Below, piece by piece: positions 42,761-45,079 of a stretch of 45,079 bases of DNA (positions within the stretch are counted from its first letter, which is position 1; the number at the start of each line of letters is the position of its first letter). Source of the stretch: Opitutaceae bacterium (lineage in GTDB: Bacteria; Verrucomicrobiota; Verrucomicrobiia; Opitutales; Opitutaceae). The DNA lies in the NCBI GenBank assembly GCA_030693515.1, contig JAUYAK010000094.1, forward strand, positions 1-45,079. The letters run 5' to 3'. The notes below the pieces were generated by a model, which saw only the letters and a program-made list of their open reading frames with translations, made no database searches and was not told the DNA's origin. The position numbers and the translations under genes are program-made.

Positions 42761-42834
42761 GTAGGGCGGTCTGTGACCCGCCCTTTCGCGTGTTGAGTGT
42801 CCGTATCTAGGGCGGGTCAAAGACCACGCCCTAC
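42761..42834. repeat. 74-bp GTAG...CTAC palindromic element (GTAGGGCGGTCTGTGACC)
   Basis: Left arm 42761-42783 pairs with right arm 42810-42834 (a 2-base indel and one mismatch). Same family as 28165-28243. It starts 3 bp after the esterase-SMP30 stop and its final CTAC directly abuts the galE stop codon (42835-42837), so it spans the whole convergent junction and could terminate both transcripts. Confidence 0.83.
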
Positions 42835-43827
42835 CTACCGGTCTGCGTAGCCGCGCGCGTGGGCCGAGTGCCATTTCCACGCGGTCGCGACGATGGACTC
42901 GATATCGGGGAACTTCACCTTCCAGCCCAGATCGGTCTTCGCCTTCGCTGAGTCGGCGTAGAGCGCCGGGGGATCGCCGGGGCGGCGCGGCTGCTCGATA
43001 ATTTTCACCGGTCGGCCAATGACTTTCTCGACGGCGCGGATCACGGCGCGGTTCGAGGTCGGGGTGCCGGTGCCGAGGTTGTAGAATAACTGCGCCCCCG
43101 GCACGGTGAGTTTATCGAAAACGGCGATGTGCGCGCGGCTGAGATCGTCCACATGCACATAGTCGCGCAGGCACGTGCCATCGGGCGTCGGGTAGTCGGT
43201 GCCGAAGAGCTCGAGGTGGGGGCGGCGGCCGACGGCGACGTCGATGGCGACGGGGATCAGGTGCGTCTCCGGGCTGTGGTCCTCGCCGATGGCGCCATCC
43301 TCGGCGGCACCGGCGGCGTTGAAGTAGCGGAAGGCTGCGAAACTCAGACCGTGAGCGGGCGCGAGGGCCTTGAGGGCGTGCTCGATGTCGAGCTTCGTCT
43401 GGCCGTAGGGATTGATCGGCGCTTGCGGCAAGTTCTCGTGGATCGGCAGGCTCGCGGGGACGCCGAAGGTTGCGCAGGTGGAGGAGAAGACGAACTTCTT
43501 CACCCCGGCGCCGATCATGGCGTTGAGCAGGTGCAGGGTGGCGACGACGTTGTTGAGGTAGTATTTCATCGGCGCCGTGACTGATTCGCCGACGTAGCAG
43601 TAGGCGGCAAAGTGCATCACGACTTCGATTTTTTCCTCGCGCAGCACGCGGCCGACGAACGCCTCGTCGCCGAGGTCGCCCTCGTGGAGCGTGACCCCGG
43701 GAGCGAGCGCGCCGCGGTGGCCATAGACGAGATTGTCGAGCACCACGGGCCGGTGCCCGGCGGCGGCGAGCTGGCGGACACAATGGCTGCCGATGTAACC
43801 GGCGCCTCCAATAACTAGAACGTTCAT
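42835..43827 (-). CDS. galE: UDP-glucose 4-epimerase
   Basis: A 330-residue extended short-chain dehydrogenase, starting at ATG 43827 (MNVLVIGGAGYIGSHCVRQL, the NAD-binding GxxGxxG). The catalytic region is FSSTCATFG (Ser/Thr) and YGQTKLDIEHAL (Tyr-x3-Lys). AAFRYFNAAGAAEDGAIGED and GTCLRDYVHVDDLSRAHIAV are GalE signatures, as is the terminal LGWKVKFPDIESIVATAW. It interconverts UDP-glucose and UDP-galactose for envelope polysaccharides or galactose use. It is divergent from the beta-ketoacyl synthase (61 bp) and convergent with the esterase-SMP30 gene. Confidence 0.95.
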   Translation of the reverse strand: MNVLVIGGAGYIGSHCVRQLAAAGHRPVVLDNLVYGHRGALAPGVTLHEGDLGDEAFVGRVLREEKIEVVMHFAAYCYVGESVTAPMKYYLNNVVATLHLLNAMIGAGVKKFVFSSTCATFGVPASLPIHENLPQAPINPYGQTKLDIEHALKALAPAHGLSFAAFRYFNAAGAAEDGAIGEDHSPETHLIPVAIDVAVGRRPHLELFGTDYPTPDGTCLRDYVHVDDLSRAHIAVFDKLTVPGAQLFYNLGTGTPTSNRAVIRAVEKVIGRPVKIIEQPRRPGDPPALYADSAKAKTDLGWKVKFPDIESIVATAWKWHSAHARGYADR

Positions 43828-43838
43828 GTGGACGAGGC

Positions 43839-43868
43839 TTGTATTGCTTTCGCGGGGGTGATGGCTAG
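43839..43868 (+). promoter_or_regulatory. Possible sigma-70-type promoter of the ketosynthase gene
   Basis: TTGTAT (43839-43844) and GGCTAG (43863-43868) are 18 bp apart, 20 bp upstream of the ATG at 43889. Neither box is close to consensus and the gap is only 61 bp, shared with divergent galE. Offered as a weak candidate. Confidence 0.2.
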
Positions 43869-43888
43869 CGATTTTCCTTTCCGTCGCA

Positions 43889-45079
43889 ATGAAGCCCTCG
43901 CGCATCGTCATTACCGGGGTCGGTCTCACCGCCCCCAACGGCAATTCCCTGCCGGAGTTCCGCCGCAACCTGCTGGCCGGGGTCGCGGGCATTGAGCGGA
44001 TCGAGGTCCGCTACATGGGCCAGCAGCTCGCCGGTGTGTGCCACTACGATCCGTTGAAATGGCAGAAGAAAAAGGAAGTCCGCGTCGGCACGCGCGCCGG
44101 GAGCATTTCGATCTACTGCGCGCGCGAAGCGCTGGCCGATAGCGGCGTGGCTTTCGATGCGATGCCCAAGGACCGCATCGGGATCTACATCGGGTGCACC
44201 GAGCACGGAAACGTCGAGACGGAGAACGAAATCTACAACATCTCGAAGTTTTCCTACGACACCAAGTTCTGGTCGCACTACCACAATCCCCGCACGGTCG
44301 CCAACAACCCCGCGGGCGAGGCCTCGCTCAACCTCGGCATCACCGGCCCCGCCTACACCATCGGCGCGGCCTGCGCGGCCGGTAACCTCGGCCTCATCCA
44401 CGCCACGCAGATGCTGCGGCTCGGCGAGGTGGACTTCGCGATCTGTGGGGGCGTGAGCGAGAGCATCCACACCTTTGGCATTTTCGCCGGCTTCAAGTCC
44501 CAGAACGCCCTCGCGACCCACGAGGACCCGCACAAGGCCTCGCGGCCCTTCGATCTCGCGCGCAACGGCATCGTGATCGCCGAGGGGGGCGCGCTCTACA
44601 CGCTCGAGCGCCTGGAGGACGCCCAGGCCCGCGGCGCCAAAATCTACGGCGAGATCGCCGGCTACCACGTCAACAGTGACGCCAGCGACTACGTGCTGCC
44701 CAATCCCGTGCGCCAAGCCGAGTGTGTGCGCGCTGCCGTCCGCCGCGCCGGCCTCACACCGCGCGACATCCACCTCGTCAACACCCACGCGACCGCCACG
44801 CCGCTCGGAGATATCCAGGAGTGCGAGGCGATCCGGGCGGTTTTTGGCGAAGGGTGTCCCGACACGCACATCAACAACACGAAAAGCTACATCGGCCACT
44901 GCATGGGGGCCGCCGGGGCCTTGGAACTGGCGGGCAACCTGCCGTCGTTCGACGACCTCGTGGTTCACCCCACGATCAACGTCGACAACCTCGATCCGCT
45001 GTGCGCGCTGCCGGGGCTCGTGCTCAATCATCCGCGGAAGGTTGCGAAAGTGGACACCATCCTTAATAACTCCTTCGGG
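43889..45079 (+). CDS. Beta-ketoacyl-ACP synthase (KAS I/II family), 3' end outside window
   Basis: Reading from ATG 43889 the frame stays open for 397 codons to the window edge, so the gene is partial. It opens MKPSRIVITGVGLTAPNGNS. Catalytic residues are Cys162 (YTIGAACAAGNLGL), His300 (VNTHATATPLGD) and His337 (YIGHCMGAAGALELAG). The last codons encode TILNNSFG, just before the usual glycine-rich end, so only about 20-30 residues are missing. KAS enzymes elongate acyl-ACP chains in fatty acid or polyketide synthesis. The segment ENEIYNISKFSYDTKFWSHY is a distinctive insert, so it may not be housekeeping FabF. No acyl carrier protein is seen in the window. Confidence 0.9.
   Translation, partial: MKPSRIVITGVGLTAPNGNSLPEFRRNLLAGVAGIERIEVRYMGQQLAGVCHYDPLKWQKKKEVRVGTRAGSISIYCAREALADSGVAFDAMPKDRIGIYIGCTEHGNVETENEIYNISKFSYDTKFWSHYHNPRTVANNPAGEASLNLGITGPAYTIGAACAAGNLGLIHATQMLRLGEVDFAICGGVSESIHTFGIFAGFKSQNALATHEDPHKASRPFDLARNGIVIAEGGALYTLERLEDAQARGAKIYGEIAGYHVNSDASDYVLPNPVRQAECVRAAVRRAGLTPRDIHLVNTHATATPLGDIQECEAIRAVFGEGCPDTHINNTKSYIGHCMGAAGALELAGNLPSFDDLVVHPTINVDNLDPLCALPGLVLNHPRKVAKVDTILNNSFG

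Noticed and set aside
43865-45031. 388-codon open frame on the minus strand
   Set aside because: Antisense to the ketosynthase gene, which has all catalytic residues in the plus frame.

Overview
The window is high-GC bacterial chromosome that reads like a member of the PVC superphylum, most probably a Verrucomicrobium near Opitutaceae. The reasons are a run of six secreted sulfatases, a giant PVC-type dehydrogenase/cytochrome fusion, two DUF1080 proteins, Tat-exported Gfo/Idh/MocA and TIM-barrel proteins with no transporter beside them, and start codons that mostly lack a Shine-Dalgarno sequence and follow C/T-rich leaders. The taxonomic call is inference. No rRNA, tRNA, CRISPR array, transposase or integrase gene was seen.

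Layout. 1-1.3 kb: ychJ and a small membrane protein. 1.3-5.1 kb (minus): an operon of a two-domain DUF1080 lipoprotein, a TIM-barrel isomerase and a Gfo/Idh oxidoreductase, which together look like an exported 3-keto-glycoside pathway. 5.3-13.5 kb (plus): a DUF3857/transglutaminase membrane protein, a 1425-residue SGNH/dehydrogenase/HEAT/cytochrome c protein, a second DUF1080 protein and a small membrane protein. 13.7-26.4 kb (minus): a ThuA-like protein, the essential SRP GTPase gene ffh, and a sulfatase/esterase island of six sulfatases (one frameshifted) and one esterase. 26.4-28.2 kb: coaD (minus), then pgsA-pgpA (plus) for phosphatidylglycerol synthesis. 28.2-32.7 kb (minus): a NusG paralogue, aroQ, then a translationally coupled operon of methyltransferase, FAD oxidoreductase, type III polyketide synthase and NIF3-like protein. 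32.8-35.9 kb (plus): dCMP deaminase, yqgE, transketolase. 36.3-39 kb: a WYL regulator divergent from an unknown 220-residue protein, then an endonuclease/phosphatase-fold gene ending in an attC-like element. 39.1-45 kb: MBL hydrolase and ribD (overlapping), an esterase-SMP30 fusion, galE (minus), and a beta-ketoacyl synthase that runs off the right edge.

The most striking feature is between the genes. Seven palindromic elements of 72-80 bp, with at least five different arm sequences, all begin GTAG and end CTAC. With a few other palindromes they fill every convergent gene junction in the window, often touching or supplying stop codons. They resemble RAYT-mobilised REP doublets (REPINs), but no RAYT gene is present here. 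The other main candidates for something undescribed are the methyltransferase-flavoprotein-type III PKS operon, the putative oxidative glycoside operon, and a possible lone integron-type cassette at 38.1-39.0 kb.
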